Source of the DNA: Comamonas sp. lk
GTDB taxonomy: Bacteria > Pseudomonadota > Gammaproteobacteria > Burkholderiales > Burkholderiaceae_C
DNA length: 41,203 nucleotides
Direction: 5' to 3'
NCBI GenBank assembly: GCA_943324505.2
Contig: CALPLW020000004.1
Span: 1-41,203, forward strand
Below the pieces are notes generated by a model. It was not told the origin of the DNA and ran no database searches. It saw only the letters and a list, made by a program, of their open reading frames with translations. The translations under genes were made by a program, and so were the position numbers. Of this stretch, positions 8,025 through 17,711 are shown piece by piece (position 1 is the stretch's first letter; every line of letters begins with the position of its first letter).

Positions 8025-9485
8025 TCAGGCCGTACCGCCAACGGTCAGGCCGTCAATGCGCAGGGTGGGTTGACCCACACCGACCGGCACGCTCTGCCCT
8101 TCCTTGCCGCAGGTGCCAACCCCACTGTCAAGCTTCATGTCGTTGCCGATCATGGACACGCGCTTGAGGCACTCGGGGCCGCTGCCAACCAGGGTGGCGC
8201 CTTTGACCGGGTACTGGATCTTGCCGTTTTCGACCCAATAAGCCTCACTGGCTGAAAACACAAATTTGCCCGAGGTAATGTCGACCTGGCCACCGCCAAA
8301 GTTGGTCGCATACAAGCCTTTTTTGATACTGGCCACGATCTCTTCGGGCGCCTTGTCGCCGGCCAGCATGTAGGTATTGGTCATGCGCGGCATGGGCACA
8401 TGGGCATAGCTCTCGCGCCGGCCATTGCCGGTGGGTGCCACGCCCATCAACCGGGCATTCATGCTGTCCTGAATGTAGCCCTTGAGGATGCCGTCCTCAA
8501 TCAGCACATTGCGCTGGCTGGCGTTGCCTTCATCGTCCACATTGAGCGAGCCGCGCCGGTCGGCCAGGGTACCGTCGTCCAGTACCGTGACGCCCTTGGC
8601 CGCCACGCGCTGGCCGATGCGGCCACTGAAGGCGCTGGAGCCCTTGCGGTTGAAATCGCCTTCCAGCCCATGGCCTATGGCCTCGTGCAGCAGGATGCCT
8701 GGCCATCCCGGGCCAAGAACCACGGTCATTTCACCCGCTGGCGCCGGCCGGGCCACCAGGTTGGTCAGGGCCGCCTGTACCGCTTCATCAACATAGCGGC
8801 CAATGCAGGCGTCGTCAAAATAAGCCAGGCCAAAACGGCCTCCGCCACCGGCTGAGCCCATCTCGCGACGGCCTTTTTGCTCGGCAATGACCGTGACCGA
8901 CAGGCGCACCAGCGGGCGCACGTCAGCGGCCAGCGTGCCATCGGCGCGGGCCACCAGCACCACGTCGTACTCGCTGGCCAGGCCAGCCATCACCTGAACA
9001 ACCCGCGGGTCTTTACTGCGCGCCAGCTGCTCCACGCGCTCAAGCAAACCGACCTTGGCCGTACTGTCCAGCGTGGCGATGGGGTCCAGATCACGGTACA
9101 GCGAGCGGGCCTCGGCGATGCGGCGTTTGCCGGCCTTGACCCGGGCACCCTGCGCTTGGGCGGCGATTGAACGCACCGTGCGTGCGGCGTCCAACAAAGA
9201 CGCCTCGGAAATATCATCCGAGTAGGCAAAAGCGGTTTTTTCACCGCTGACGGCTCTTACCCCAACACCTTGGTCGATGCTGAAGGACCCAGTCTTGACA
9301 ATGCCCTCTTCCAGGCTCCAGCCCTCGCTGCGGGTGTACTGAAAATACAGGTCGGCCTCGTCGACCCGGTGCGCCTTGATCTCGGCCAGAGCGCGTAGCA
9401 GGTGGGATTCGTCCAGGCCGAAGGGCGTGAGCAGCAGGGACTTGGCAATAGCCAAGCGTTCAAGGGTGGGTTCGCGTGAAATCAT
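8025..9485 (-). CDS. tldD: Metalloprotease TldD
   Basis: LLHEAIGHGLEGDFNRKGSSAFSGRIGQRVA (HExxxH-containing TldD motif) and GGGQVDITSGKFVFSASEAYW. Confidence 0.96.
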   Translation of the reverse strand: MISREPTLERLAIAKSLLLTPFGLDESHLLRALAEIKAHRVDEADLYFQYTRSEGWSLEEGIVKTGSFSIDQGVGVRAVSGEKTAFAYSDDISEASLLDAARTVRSIAAQAQGARVKAGKRRIAEARSLYRDLDPIATLDSTAKVGLLERVEQLARSKDPRVVQVMAGLASEYDVVLVARADGTLAADVRPLVRLSVTVIAEQKGRREMGSAGGGGRFGLAYFDDACIGRYVDEAVQAALTNLVARPAPAGEMTVVLGPGWPGILLHEAIGHGLEGDFNRKGSSAFSGRIGQRVAAKGVTVLDDGTLADRRGSLNVDDEGNASQRNVLIEDGILKGYIQDSMNARLMGVAPTGNGRRESYAHVPMPRMTNTYMLAGDKAPEEIVASIKKGLYATNFGGGQVDITSGKFVFSASEAYWVENGKIQYPVKGATLVGSGPECLKRVSMIGNDMKLDSGVGTCGKEGQSVPVGVGQPTLRIDGLTVGGTA

Positions 9486-10384
9486 GGCTTCATTCTAGGG
9501 CCGCGGCCCAGCCAGTCAAACAAAGCAGCATCATCGAGCGCGTCCAAGCCGGCGGCGCTGGCGCTGGCAAAGACGTCGCGCGCGCTGGGGCCCAGTGGCC
9601 CTGCAAACCCGGCAGCCTGGGCTGCTGCAACCGCCAGCCGCGTGTCTTTTTGCAGCAGCGTCAGGTGCGCACGCGGCGCATAGTCACCGGCAATGGCGCG
9701 GCGCATACGGTCAGAACCGATCCAGCTTTGTCCGCTGGACTGCTCGATCACATCCAGGGTGCGGCCCAGGTCCAACCCCATTTTTTGCGCCATCACCAGC
9801 ACCTCGGCCGCACCCACCAAGTTGATGGCGGCGGCCAGGTTGTTGACCAGTTTGGTGCGGGCGCCGTCACCCACGCGCTCGCTGACGTGGAACACCCGGC
9901 TTGAGAGTGCATCCAACAGTGCCCGGCAGTGTTCCAACACAGTGCTGGCGCAGGCCACCATCAGGCTCATGCTGCCGTCCAGGGCGCGCACCGGTCCGCC
10001 CGACATCGGCGCATCCACCGCGTGCAGGCCGAAGGGGACCAGGCGCCGGGCGAAAGCCTCCACGTCCTCAGGCGCCAGCGTCGGGCACAGCATCACCACG
10101 CTGCCCACGGGCATGGCAGGGGCCAGCCCATGCGGGCCGAACAGCACCGCCTCGGTTTGCGCCGCATCCACCACGGCCACGATGCACACTACAGAATTCA
10201 TAGCAGCAACATCAGGCAGGACGTGGCCTACAGCCCCAAATGGTGCAAAAAGTTGCAGGCGCTCAGGCCGCACATCGCAGACCTGTACCGGCCAGCCCAG
10301 GCCCAGCAAGCGCTGCGCCATGGCGCCACCCATATTGCCTACCCCGACCACGCTGACTGGAAAGGGCGCCACCGGTTCGGTCAT
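9482..10384 (-). CDS. NAD(P)-dependent oxidoreductase of the 3-hydroxyisobutyrate/6-phosphogluconate dehydrogenase family
   Basis: VVGVGNMGGAMAQRLLGLGWPVQVCDV, DAPMSGGPVRALDGSMSLMV, KLVNNLAAAINLVGAAEVLVMAQKMGLD. Confidence 0.92.
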   Translation of the reverse strand: MTEPVAPFPVSVVGVGNMGGAMAQRLLGLGWPVQVCDVRPERLQLFAPFGAVGHVLPDVAAMNSVVCIVAVVDAAQTEAVLFGPHGLAPAMPVGSVVMLCPTLAPEDVEAFARRLVPFGLHAVDAPMSGGPVRALDGSMSLMVACASTVLEHCRALLDALSSRVFHVSERVGDGARTKLVNNLAAAINLVGAAEVLVMAQKMGLDLGRTLDVIEQSSGQSWIGSDRMRRAIAGDYAPRAHLTLLQKDTRLAVAAAQAAGFAGPLGPSARDVFASASAAGLDALDDAALFDWLGRGPRMKP

Positions 10385-11535
10385 GACTGCACCAGCCGCT
10401 TGGATTTGGCAATCGACATCAACATACCCAGCGCCAATCCCAAGGTCACCATGGCGGTGCCGCCATAACTGATAAAGGGCAGCGGCACCCCTACCACCGG
10501 CAAAATTCCGCTCACCATACCCATATTGACAAAGGCATAGAAGAAGAAAATCATGGCCAAGGCACCCGCCAGCAAGCGGGCGAACACGGTGGGCGCTTCC
10601 AGCGCGATGCTCAGTGCGCGCAGCACCAGAAAGCCGAAGGCCATTACCAAAAACAAGTTGCCGAACAGCCCAAACTCTTCTGAAAACGCGGCAAAAATAA
10701 AATCAGTGGTGCGCTCCGGGATGAACTCCAGGTGGGTTTGCGTGCCCTGCATAAAGCCCTTGCCCCAGAAGCCACCCGAGCCGATGGCAATCATGCCCTG
10801 GATGATGTGAAAGCCCCGGCCCAAAGGGTCCCGACCGGGATCAAGCAGGGTGCAAATACGCTGCTGCTGGTAGTCGCGCAGACCGGGCCAGCTGACGCCG
10901 TCAGCGCACAACTGGGGCTCAAAGATCACCAGCAGCGTGACGGCCACCAGACCCAGCACCACCGGGGGAATGACCAGGCGCCAGCTCAAACCCGCAAAAA
11001 AAATGACCGACACACCGGCTGCCAGCACCAGCAGCGCCGTGCCCAGGTCAGGCTGCGTCATGATCAGCCCCACCGGCACGGCCAACAAAACAGCAGCCAC
11101 CAGAAAGTCAAGCGGGCGTAACTGACCTTCGCGTTTCTGGAACCACCAGGCCAGCATCAGCGGCATGGCAATCTTCAGGATTTCACTGGGCTGGATCACC
11201 ACCCCCAGGTTGAGCCAACGGCGGGCGCCTTTTTTGGTCACCCCGAACACCGCCACCGCTACCAGCAGCGTCACGCCGACGAGGTAAATCGGCACGGCAA
11301 AAGCCATCAGGCGCTGCGGCGGCACCTGCGCCATCACAAACATGATGCCTCCGGCGATCAGCATGTTGCGGGCGTGGTCCTCAAAGCGCGAGCCGTGGTC
11401 GAAGCCCGAGGAGTACATGGTGAGCAGCCCCGCGCAGGCCAGCAGGAACACGACAAATGCCAGTGGGCCGTCAAAACCACGGAACCAAGGGGTGATCCGA
11501 CGCCACAGGGGCACGGACTGAAATGTGACGGCCAT
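10381..11535 (-). CDS. rodA: Rod shape-determining protein RodA (SEDS glycosyltransferase)
   Basis: SEDS-family membrane protein: GARRWLNLGVVIQPSEILKIAMP, LIMTQPDLGTALLVL, GKGFMQGTQTHLEFIPERTTDFIFAAFSEEFG. Confidence 0.96.
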   Translation of the reverse strand: MAVTFQSVPLWRRITPWFRGFDGPLAFVVFLLACAGLLTMYSSGFDHGSRFEDHARNMLIAGGIMFVMAQVPPQRLMAFAVPIYLVGVTLLVAVAVFGVTKKGARRWLNLGVVIQPSEILKIAMPLMLAWWFQKREGQLRPLDFLVAAVLLAVPVGLIMTQPDLGTALLVLAAGVSVIFFAGLSWRLVIPPVVLGLVAVTLLVIFEPQLCADGVSWPGLRDYQQQRICTLLDPGRDPLGRGFHIIQGMIAIGSGGFWGKGFMQGTQTHLEFIPERTTDFIFAAFSEEFGLFGNLFLVMAFGFLVLRALSIALEAPTVFARLLAGALAMIFFFYAFVNMGMVSGILPVVGVPLPFISYGGTAMVTLGLALGMLMSIAKSKRLVQS

Positions 11536-11547
11536 GCTGGATTATCG

Positions 11548-11790
11548 TCACCCCAACCAAAGTTCGACAGCGCTGCGCCCCGACTGGCTGTGAAATTTCA
11601 ACTGCGCGCCAATGGCCTGCGCCCTCTCCTGCATCAGCCGCAGGCCCCGGCACATCGACCGCCCAATCCAGCTCAATGCCGCAGGCCGTCAGGCGTAGCT
11701 CAAGCCGGTAGCGCAGGCTGGCCAGCAGTGGGCTGATGTCGCCGGGTGGCAGGTGCATCGCATCCTGCGAGACGGCCGCCGGTTCCGGTA
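11548..11790 (-). pseudogene. Internally deleted remnant of a sensor histidine kinase
   Basis: One frame encodes MHLPPGDISPLLASLRYRLELRLTACGIELDWAVDVP; after GTGCCG the reading shifts to GLRLMQERAQAIGAQLKFHSQSGRSAVELWLG* (TGA at 11548-11550). These resemble the start and end of a NarX-type ATPase module with the middle missing. Confidence 0.65.
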
Positions 11791-11850
11791 AAGCCAAATT
11801 CCCTCGCCAATAAACACTCGCCCGCTCAGGCCTGCCGGCCTGACTATCCA

Positions 11851-11885
11851 AGCCCCGCGCCCCACCAGGCTGCGGGGCTTTTTTT
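11851..11885 (+). terminator. Orphan rho-independent terminator
   Basis: AGCCCCGC-N13-GCGGGGCT followed by TTTTTT on the plus strand; no plus-strand gene precedes it. Confidence 0.8.
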
Positions 11886-11937
11886 GCGCACTTTGATGCG
11901 TCATCATCATGATGCACCCGCATCAACAGGTGCCCAC

Positions 11938-12186
11938 ATGAGAACCACACTGGATATTGAAGACGACGTGCTGGTCGCGGCCAAGGAAATGGCCAGTCAG
12001 CAGCGCCTGTCGGCGGGACAGCTCATTTCTCGCTGGCTGCGGGAGGCGATGTCGGGCACTCAGCGCGCTGGGCAAGCCGATGGCGGCGAGGCACGTGCAG
12101 TGGCGGGTTTCCTGCCTTTTGCTTCGCAAGGTGTGTTGATCACCAACGCCCAGATTGACGCGCTGCGCGATGCAGAGGGCGTCTGA
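11938..12186 (+). CDS. VapB-like ribbon-helix-helix antitoxin
   Basis: MRTTLDIEDDVLVAAKEMASQQRLSAGQLISRWLREAMSG...GFLPFASQGVLITNAQIDALRDAEGV; stop overlaps the start of a vapC remnant (TGATG). Confidence 0.85.
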   Translation: MRTTLDIEDDVLVAAKEMASQQRLSAGQLISRWLREAMSGTQRAGQADGGEARAVAGFLPFASQGVLITNAQIDALRDAEGV

Positions 12187-12263
12187 TGCGCGCTTTGCTG
12201 GACGTCAATGTTGATGGCGCTGTTTGCTTGAAAGGCATGGATCCCCGTTCGGGCCAGGGATGA
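12186..12263 (+). pseudogene. Truncated vapC (PIN-domain toxin) remnant
   Basis: Starts in the TGATG overlap, encodes MRALLDVNV (PIN N-terminus), then diverges to DGAVCLKGMDPRSGQG*. Confidence 0.68.
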
Positions 12264-12302
12264 CGATGCGGCCCGGTGCCATTTGCAGGGACAATCCAGC
12301 CC

Positions 12303-14375
12303 ATGTACTTATTGTTTGAAGAAGCCGGCAAATTCATGGCCGGGCGGGTGTTGTCTGAGGCAGACACCTCGGCGCAGGTGGAGCTCGACAGCGGCAAGCG
12401 GGTCAAGGTCAAGGGCGCCAACATGCTGCTGAAGTTCGAGAAACCGGCGCCTGCCGCTTTGCTGGCGCAGGCGCAGGCGCTCAGCCCTGAGATCGAGCTG
12501 GAGCTGGCCTGGGAATTCTCGCCCGAGGACGAATTTGGTTTTGCCGATCTGGCGCGCGACTATTTTTCAGTCAACGCCACGCTGGAGCAGCAGGTGGCCA
12601 TGCTGCTGCGGCTGTTTGAGGCGCCGCATTACTTTCGCCGAGCCGGCAAGGGGCGTTTTCGCAAGGCGCCGGCCGAGGTCATTGCCCAGGCCCTGGCGGC
12701 GATCGAGAAGAAAAAGCAGCTGGCCTTGCAGATTGAACAATGGGTTCAACAACTGAGCCAGGGTGAGTGCCCGGCGCCGGTGCGGGAGCAGCTGTACAAG
12801 ATCCTGTTCAAACCCGACAAAAACGCGCCGGAGTACAAGGCGGTGGTGGAGGCCTCGCGTGCCACCCAGCTCGGGGTGCTGGAACTGCTGCAAAGAGCCG
12901 GTGCCATTGATTCACCCTACCAGTTCCACTGGCGGCGCTTTTTGTTGGAGAACTTTCCGCGCGGCACCGGGTTTCCGGCATTGGCCGCCCCGCCCATCCT
13001 TGAGGAGCTGCCCCTGGCGGCAGCGCAGGCTTTCTCGATTGACGACTCCGCCACCACCGAGATCGACGACGCGCTGTCTGTGCAGGGCCTGGGCAGCGGC
13101 GTGGTCACAGTGGGTATTCATATCGCCGCGCCGGGCCTGGCCGTGCTGCCGGGCAGCGCCATTGACCGGCTAGGGCGCGAGCGCCTGTCCACGGTGTACA
13201 TGCCCGGCTACAAGGTGACCATGCTGCCTGACGAGGTGGTGCAAAGCTATACCCTGCAGGAGGGGCGAGATTGCCCGGCCCTGTCCTTGTACGTGACGCT
13301 GGACGAGGCGACCCTGGAAGTGCGCAGCAGCGAGACCCGGCTGGAGCGGGTACCGATTGTGGCCAATTTGCGGCACGACCAGCTGGACGCCGTGGTCACC
13401 GAGGTCTGGCTGCAGGACCCAAGTTTTTTACATGAAATCGAACCGGAAGCCTTGTCGGATAAGCGTTCTTCGCTATCATTTTTGTACCGACTGGCCAAAC
13501 ACCTGAAGGCCGGCCGGGAACAGGTGCGCGGCAAGCCGGAGACCTTCAACCGGCCTGACTACAACTTTCGGCTGCTGGGTAACGACGGCCAGGAGCCGCA
13601 GGGCCACGAGCAGGTGCAGATCAGCACCCGCATGCGCGGCGCGCCGCTGGACCTGATCGTGGCCGAGGCCATGATCCTGGCCAACAGCACCTGGGGCGGC
13701 TGGCTGGCCGCGCTGGGCGTGCCCGGCATCTACCGCAGCCAGGCCTCATTGTTGCCCGGCATCAAGGTGCGCATGGGCACCAAGGCGCTGCCGCATGCCG
13801 GCATTGGCGTGCCGAGCTATGCCTGGAGCACCTCGCCGCTGCGCCGCTACACCGACCTGGTTAACCAGTGGCAGATCATTGCCTGCGTGCGCCACGGCAA
13901 GACCGCCGCGCTGGTGGCGCCGTTCAAAGCCCGTGACACCGACCTGTTTGCCATTATTTCCAGCTTTGACGCGGCCTACGCCGCCTACAACGGCTACCAG
14001 GGCGCGATGGAGCGATTCTGGACGCTCAAATACCTGCAGCAACAGGGCATCACCGAGCTGGATGTAAGCCTGTTCAAGGACAACCTGGCGCGCGCCGACG
14101 CGCTGCCCCTGGTGCTGCCGCTCTTGGGGGCTGCGGGTCTGCCGCGTGGCGCCCGGGTGCGGGTGCGGCTGGGGGAGATTGATGAGGTCACCCTGGACAT
14201 CAGCGCCACGGTGCTGGTGCGGCTGGACGCGGCCCCCGATGACGCTTCGGCGCCGGCCGATGCTGACGAGGCCGATGACGACAACGAGGTGGCAGGTCCG
14301 ATTGCGATCGCCGTTGACCTGGCCGAGCCAGACCCGGCGACAAGCCCTGGCGCGAGTGATCCGCCGGCACCGTGA
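12303..14375 (+). CDS. RNB-domain ribonuclease (RNase II/R family)
   Basis: SIDDSATTEIDDALSV, GVPGIYRSQ, YAWSTSPLRRYTDLVNQWQI. Likely start MYLLFEEAGKFMAGRV; ORF extends to 12276. Confidence 0.93.
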   Translation: MYLLFEEAGKFMAGRVLSEADTSAQVELDSGKRVKVKGANMLLKFEKPAPAALLAQAQALSPEIELELAWEFSPEDEFGFADLARDYFSVNATLEQQVAMLLRLFEAPHYFRRAGKGRFRKAPAEVIAQALAAIEKKKQLALQIEQWVQQLSQGECPAPVREQLYKILFKPDKNAPEYKAVVEASRATQLGVLELLQRAGAIDSPYQFHWRRFLLENFPRGTGFPALAAPPILEELPLAAAQAFSIDDSATTEIDDALSVQGLGSGVVTVGIHIAAPGLAVLPGSAIDRLGRERLSTVYMPGYKVTMLPDEVVQSYTLQEGRDCPALSLYVTLDEATLEVRSSETRLERVPIVANLRHDQLDAVVTEVWLQDPSFLHEIEPEALSDKRSSLSFLYRLAKHLKAGREQVRGKPETFNRPDYNFRLLGNDGQEPQGHEQVQISTRMRGAPLDLIVAEAMILANSTWGGWLAALGVPGIYRSQASLLPGIKVRMGTKALPHAGIGVPSYAWSTSPLRRYTDLVNQWQIIACVRHGKTAALVAPFKARDTDLFAIISSFDAAYAAYNGYQGAMERFWTLKYLQQQGITELDVSLFKDNLARADALPLVLPLLGAAGLPRGARVRVRLGEIDEVTLDISATVLVRLDAAPDDASAPADADEADDDNEVAGPIAIAVDLAEPDPATSPGASDPPAP

Positions 14376-15241
14376 ATCTGCGCCGGTTCAGCCCCCTGCA
14401 AATGGCGCTGGCCGTCTCGCTGGCGCTGCACGCCGCCTTGTTGACACTTCGCCTGGTGGACCCGGAGGCCTTCAAACGGGTGTTCGAGGAGGCGCCGCTA
14501 GAGGTGATCCTGGTGAATGCGCGCACGGTAGAAAAGCCAGACAAGGCGCAGGCTATCGCACAGGCCACCATGGCGGGCGGTGGCGAGGCGGCTCAAGGTC
14601 GCGCCACCAGCCCGCTGCCTCCCTCGCTGCGCACTGAAAGTGGTGACGACGCCCAGGAAGCAGCGCGACGCACCTTGCAAACCCTGCAAGAGCAGCAAAA
14701 CCTGCTCCTGGCGCAGGTGCGCAATCAGCTGGCTGCCCTGCCCCCGCCCGACCCGGCGCGGCCGGACAGCTCCGCTGAGCAGGTGCAACGCGAGGAAAAA
14801 CGGCGCCAGTTGGTCAGGGTGCTGGCAGAGATCGAGCGCCGGATCAACGAAGAAAACGCCCGGCCCAAACGGCGCTACATCAGCCCGGCCACGCGGGAGG
14901 CGGTCTACGCGGTCTACTACGACCACCTGCGTCGGGCCATCGAGGACAAGGGAACCGAAAACTTTCCACAGCTTGGCGGCCAAAAGCTGTATGGCGAGCT
15001 GACCATGATCGTGACCGTGAACCACGACGGTCGCCTGATCGGTACCGAGGTGGTTTCCAGCTCCGGCAACCGGGCACTGGACCGGCGCGCCGAAGCCATC
15101 GCGCGGGCAGCCGCGCCATTTGGCCGCTTCAACGAGGAGATGCGCCGCAGGGCCGACCAGATTCTGGTGGTGTCACGCTTCAAGTTCACCCGGGAAGAAG
15201 TGTTGGAAACCCAGCTGACCGCTGGTGGGGCCCGACCATGA
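14372..15241 (+). CDS. TonB-family energy-transducer-like protein
   Basis: N-terminal TM, long charged linker, C-terminal TonB-like domain (YGELTMIVTVNHDGRLIGTEVVSSSGNRALDRRAEAIARAAAPFG); GTG start overlaps the RNB stop. Confidence 0.82.
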   Translation: MNLRRFSPLQMALAVSLALHAALLTLRLVDPEAFKRVFEEAPLEVILVNARTVEKPDKAQAIAQATMAGGGEAAQGRATSPLPPSLRTESGDDAQEAARRTLQTLQEQQNLLLAQVRNQLAALPPPDPARPDSSAEQVQREEKRRQLVRVLAEIERRINEENARPKRRYISPATREAVYAVYYDHLRRAIEDKGTENFPQLGGQKLYGELTMIVTVNHDGRLIGTEVVSSSGNRALDRRAEAIARAAAPFGRFNEEMRRRADQILVVSRFKFTREEVLETQLTAGGARP

Positions 15242-15966
15242 CGGCCCTGCTGCGCTGGCTGGTCCTGCTGCTGCTGGCCCTGCTGGCCCTGCAGCTGTTT
15301 TTTGTGCTGCGGATCGCGACCATGGCAGTTCTGGACCCGCAGTCCACCGCCTTTCAACGGTCGGAGGCCTGGCGCATACAGATGGAACAAGACCGATTGC
15401 AGTGGCGCCAGCAATGGGTAGCCTATGGGCAGATCTCAGACAACCTCAAGCGGGCGGTGATCGCCAGCGAGGACGATGGCTTCTCCAACCATGATGGCGT
15501 GGACTGGGATGCGCTGGAGAAAGCCTGGCAGAAAAACGCCAAGGCCGAAGCCCGCACTGCAAAAAATGCGGCAGCGGCCAAAGCGGGACGAGCGCCCAAG
15601 GTGGTGGGTGGCTCCACCATCACCCAGCAGCTGGCCAAAAACCTGTTTTTGTCGGGCGAACGTACGCTGCTGCGCAAGGGCCAGGAGTTTGTGCTGACGC
15701 TGCTGCTGGAGACCCTGCTGAGCAAGCAGCGCATTCTGGAGATCTACCTCAACAGCGTGGAATGGGGCGAGGGCGTGTTTGGTGCCGAGGCCGCAGCCCA
15801 GCGCTATTTCCGCAAACCGGCAGCCAAGCTGACGGCCCTTGAGGCTGCTCGCCTGGCGGTGATGCTGCCGCGGCCGCGCTATTTTGAGAAACTGCCCAAT
15901 TCGGGCTACCTGGCTGAGCGGGCGGGGGTGATTGTGGAGCGACTGCCCAACGCGCAGCTGCCCTGA
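15238..15966 (+). CDS. mtgA: Monofunctional biosynthetic peptidoglycan transglycosylase
   Basis: GT51 motifs: [71 protein letters not shown]. Confidence 0.96.
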   Translation: MTALLRWLVLLLLALLALQLFFVLRIATMAVLDPQSTAFQRSEAWRIQMEQDRLQWRQQWVAYGQISDNLKRAVIASEDDGFSNHDGVDWDALEKAWQKNAKAEARTAKNAAAAKAGRAPKVVGGSTITQQLAKNLFLSGERTLLRKGQEFVLTLLLETLLSKQRILEIYLNSVEWGEGVFGAEAAAQRYFRKPAAKLTALEAARLAVMLPRPRYFEKLPNSGYLAERAGVIVERLPNAQLP

Positions 15967-15986
15967 GCAGCGCTGGGCCACACACC

Positions 15987-16535
15987 ATGCGAATTCTTGG
16001 CATTGACCCCGGCCTGCGCACCACGGGCTTTGGCGTGATTGATGTCGCCGGCTCCGAGCTGGCCTACGTGGCCAGTGGCACCATCAGCACCACCCACCTT
16101 GAGAAGGGCCGGCTGCCGGAGCGTCTGAAGGTGCTGTTTGACGGTCTGGTGGAGGTTAGCACCCGCTATCAGCCGGATTGCGCGTCGGTGGAGATCGTTT
16201 TTGTCAATGTCAACCCGCAGTCGACGCTGCTGCTGGGCCAGGCGCGCGGCGCCTGCATCACGGCGCTGGTGTCACGCCAGCTGCCGGTGGCCGAGTACAC
16301 CGCCTTGCAGATGAAGCAGGCGGTGGTCGGCTACGGCCGAGCCGACAAAACCCAGGTTCAGGAGATGGTGCGCCGCCTGCTGGCCCTGCCCGGCCTGCCC
16401 GGGCCCGACGCCGCCGACGCGCTGGGCCTGGCCATCACCCATGCCCACGCCGCCAAAGCCATGGCCCGGCTGGCCCAGGCCGACGGCGTGCTGGGTGCTG
16501 GCAGTGGCAAGTACAAGGCGGGGCGCAGCCGTTAG
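15987..16535 (+). CDS. ruvC: Holliday junction endodeoxyribonuclease RuvC
   Basis: [53 protein letters not shown]. Confidence 0.98.
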   Translation: MRILGIDPGLRTTGFGVIDVAGSELAYVASGTISTTHLEKGRLPERLKVLFDGLVEVSTRYQPDCASVEIVFVNVNPQSTLLLGQARGACITALVSRQLPVAEYTALQMKQAVVGYGRADKTQVQEMVRRLLALPGLPGPDAADALGLAITHAHAAKAMARLAQADGVLGAGSGKYKAGRSR

Positions 16536-16573
16536 CTGCATGGGGGGCTGGCGTCGCAGCGAGTGAGAGAGCC

Positions 16574-16750
16574 TCAGGCCAAACGCTCCAATATCAGCAC
16601 CGCAAAAAAACCGAAGCCCGAGATCAACACCCACTTGAGGATGATCAAGCCGTAGCGTCGGTAACGCGGCTCGCCGGTGCCGGCATAAAAGACAAAGGAC
16701 ACCACGGCACCGAGCAGCAGCAGCAGGATCAACCAGCGAAACAGCAGCAT
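16574..16750 (-). CDS. Small predicted membrane protein (58 aa)
   Basis: MLLFRWLILLLLLGAVVSFVFYAGTGEPRYRRYGLIILKWVLISGFGFFAVLILERLA: two hydrophobic segments, downstream of lpxC on the same strand. Confidence 0.7.
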   Translation of the reverse strand: MLLFRWLILLLLLGAVVSFVFYAGTGEPRYRRYGLIILKWVLISGFGFFAVLILERLA

Positions 16751-16775
16751 GGTGGCCTCGTCGGGCTGGTCCGGC

Positions 16776-17699
16776 TCACCATGCGCGTGCCAGTTGGGCA
16801 AAGCCCGCCGGCGCGCGCTTGTCGTCGGAAAAACTGACCACGTCCCAGGCGTCAGTGCGGAGCAGCAGCTCGTGCAGCAATCGGTTGTTGAGCGCGTGGC
16901 CGGAGCGGCGCGCGCTGTAACTGGCGAGCAGTGGCTTACCCACCAGGTACAGGTCGCCCATGGCATCGAGGATTTTGTGCTTGACGAACTCATCGTCATA
17001 GCGCAGACCTTCAGCGTTGAGCACCTTGTAGTCGTCCATCACAATCGCGTTGTCCAGCCCGCCGCCCAGCGCCAGTCCGTTGGCACGCATCATCTCGACA
17101 TCCTTGGTGAAACCGAAGGTGCGGGCTCGGGCGATGTCACGCGAGTAAGAGTCTGTGCTCATATCAAACACCACGCGCTGGCCGGTGGCGTCCACCGCCG
17201 GGTGGTCAAAATCGATCTCGAAGCTCAACCGGTAGCCATGAAAGGGTTCAAGCCGCGCCCATTTTTCTGCTGCACCCTGGCCCTCACGCACCTCAACCGG
17301 CGCCAGAAGCTGGATGAAACGGCGTGGCGCATTTTGCAGCACGATACCCGCACTTTGGAGCAGGAAGACAAAGGACGCCGCTGAGCCGTCGAGGATGGGC
17401 ACCTCTTCGGCCGTGATGTCCACATACAGGTTGTCGACCCCCAGCCCGGCACAAGCCGACATCAGGTGCTCCACGGTGTGCACCTTGACGCTGCCATTGG
17501 ACAGGGTGCTGGCCAGCCGGGTGTCGGAGACCGCTGCCGCCGACACCACGATGTCCACCGGCTCGGGCAGGTCGACCCGCCGAAACACGACGCCGGTGTC
17601 AACCGGCGCAGGGCGCAGCGTCAGCTCCACCCGCTGCCCGCTGTGCAGCCCGACGCCAACGGCGCGCGTCAGGGTTTTGAGGGTTCGTTGTTGCAGCAC
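16776..17699 (-). CDS. lpxC: UDP-3-O-acyl-N-acetylglucosamine deacetylase
   Basis: [63 protein letters not shown]. Confidence 0.98.
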   Translation of the reverse strand: MLQQRTLKTLTRAVGVGLHSGQRVELTLRPAPVDTGVVFRRVDLPEPVDIVVSAAAVSDTRLASTLSNGSVKVHTVEHLMSACAGLGVDNLYVDITAEEVPILDGSAASFVFLLQSAGIVLQNAPRRFIQLLAPVEVREGQGAAEKWARLEPFHGYRLSFEIDFDHPAVDATGQRVVFDMSTDSYSRDIARARTFGFTKDVEMMRANGLALGGGLDNAIVMDDYKVLNAEGLRYDDEFVKHKILDAMGDLYLVGKPLLASYSARRSGHALNNRLLHELLLRTDAWDVVSFSDDKRAPAGFAQLARAW

Positions 17700-17711
17700 C
17701 CTTCTAGTTTA

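Noticed and set aside
11471-11950. 159-aa minus-strand ORF
   Set aside because: Chimera of pseudogene scar, intergenic sequence and terminator DNA; only the kinase fragments within it are meaningful.
13465-13485. GCTATCATTTTTG in the RNB gene as a third copy of the murE/murC element
   Set aside because: Only the first 6-7 bases match and the encoded LSFLYRLA looks native to the family; insufficient for a repeat call.
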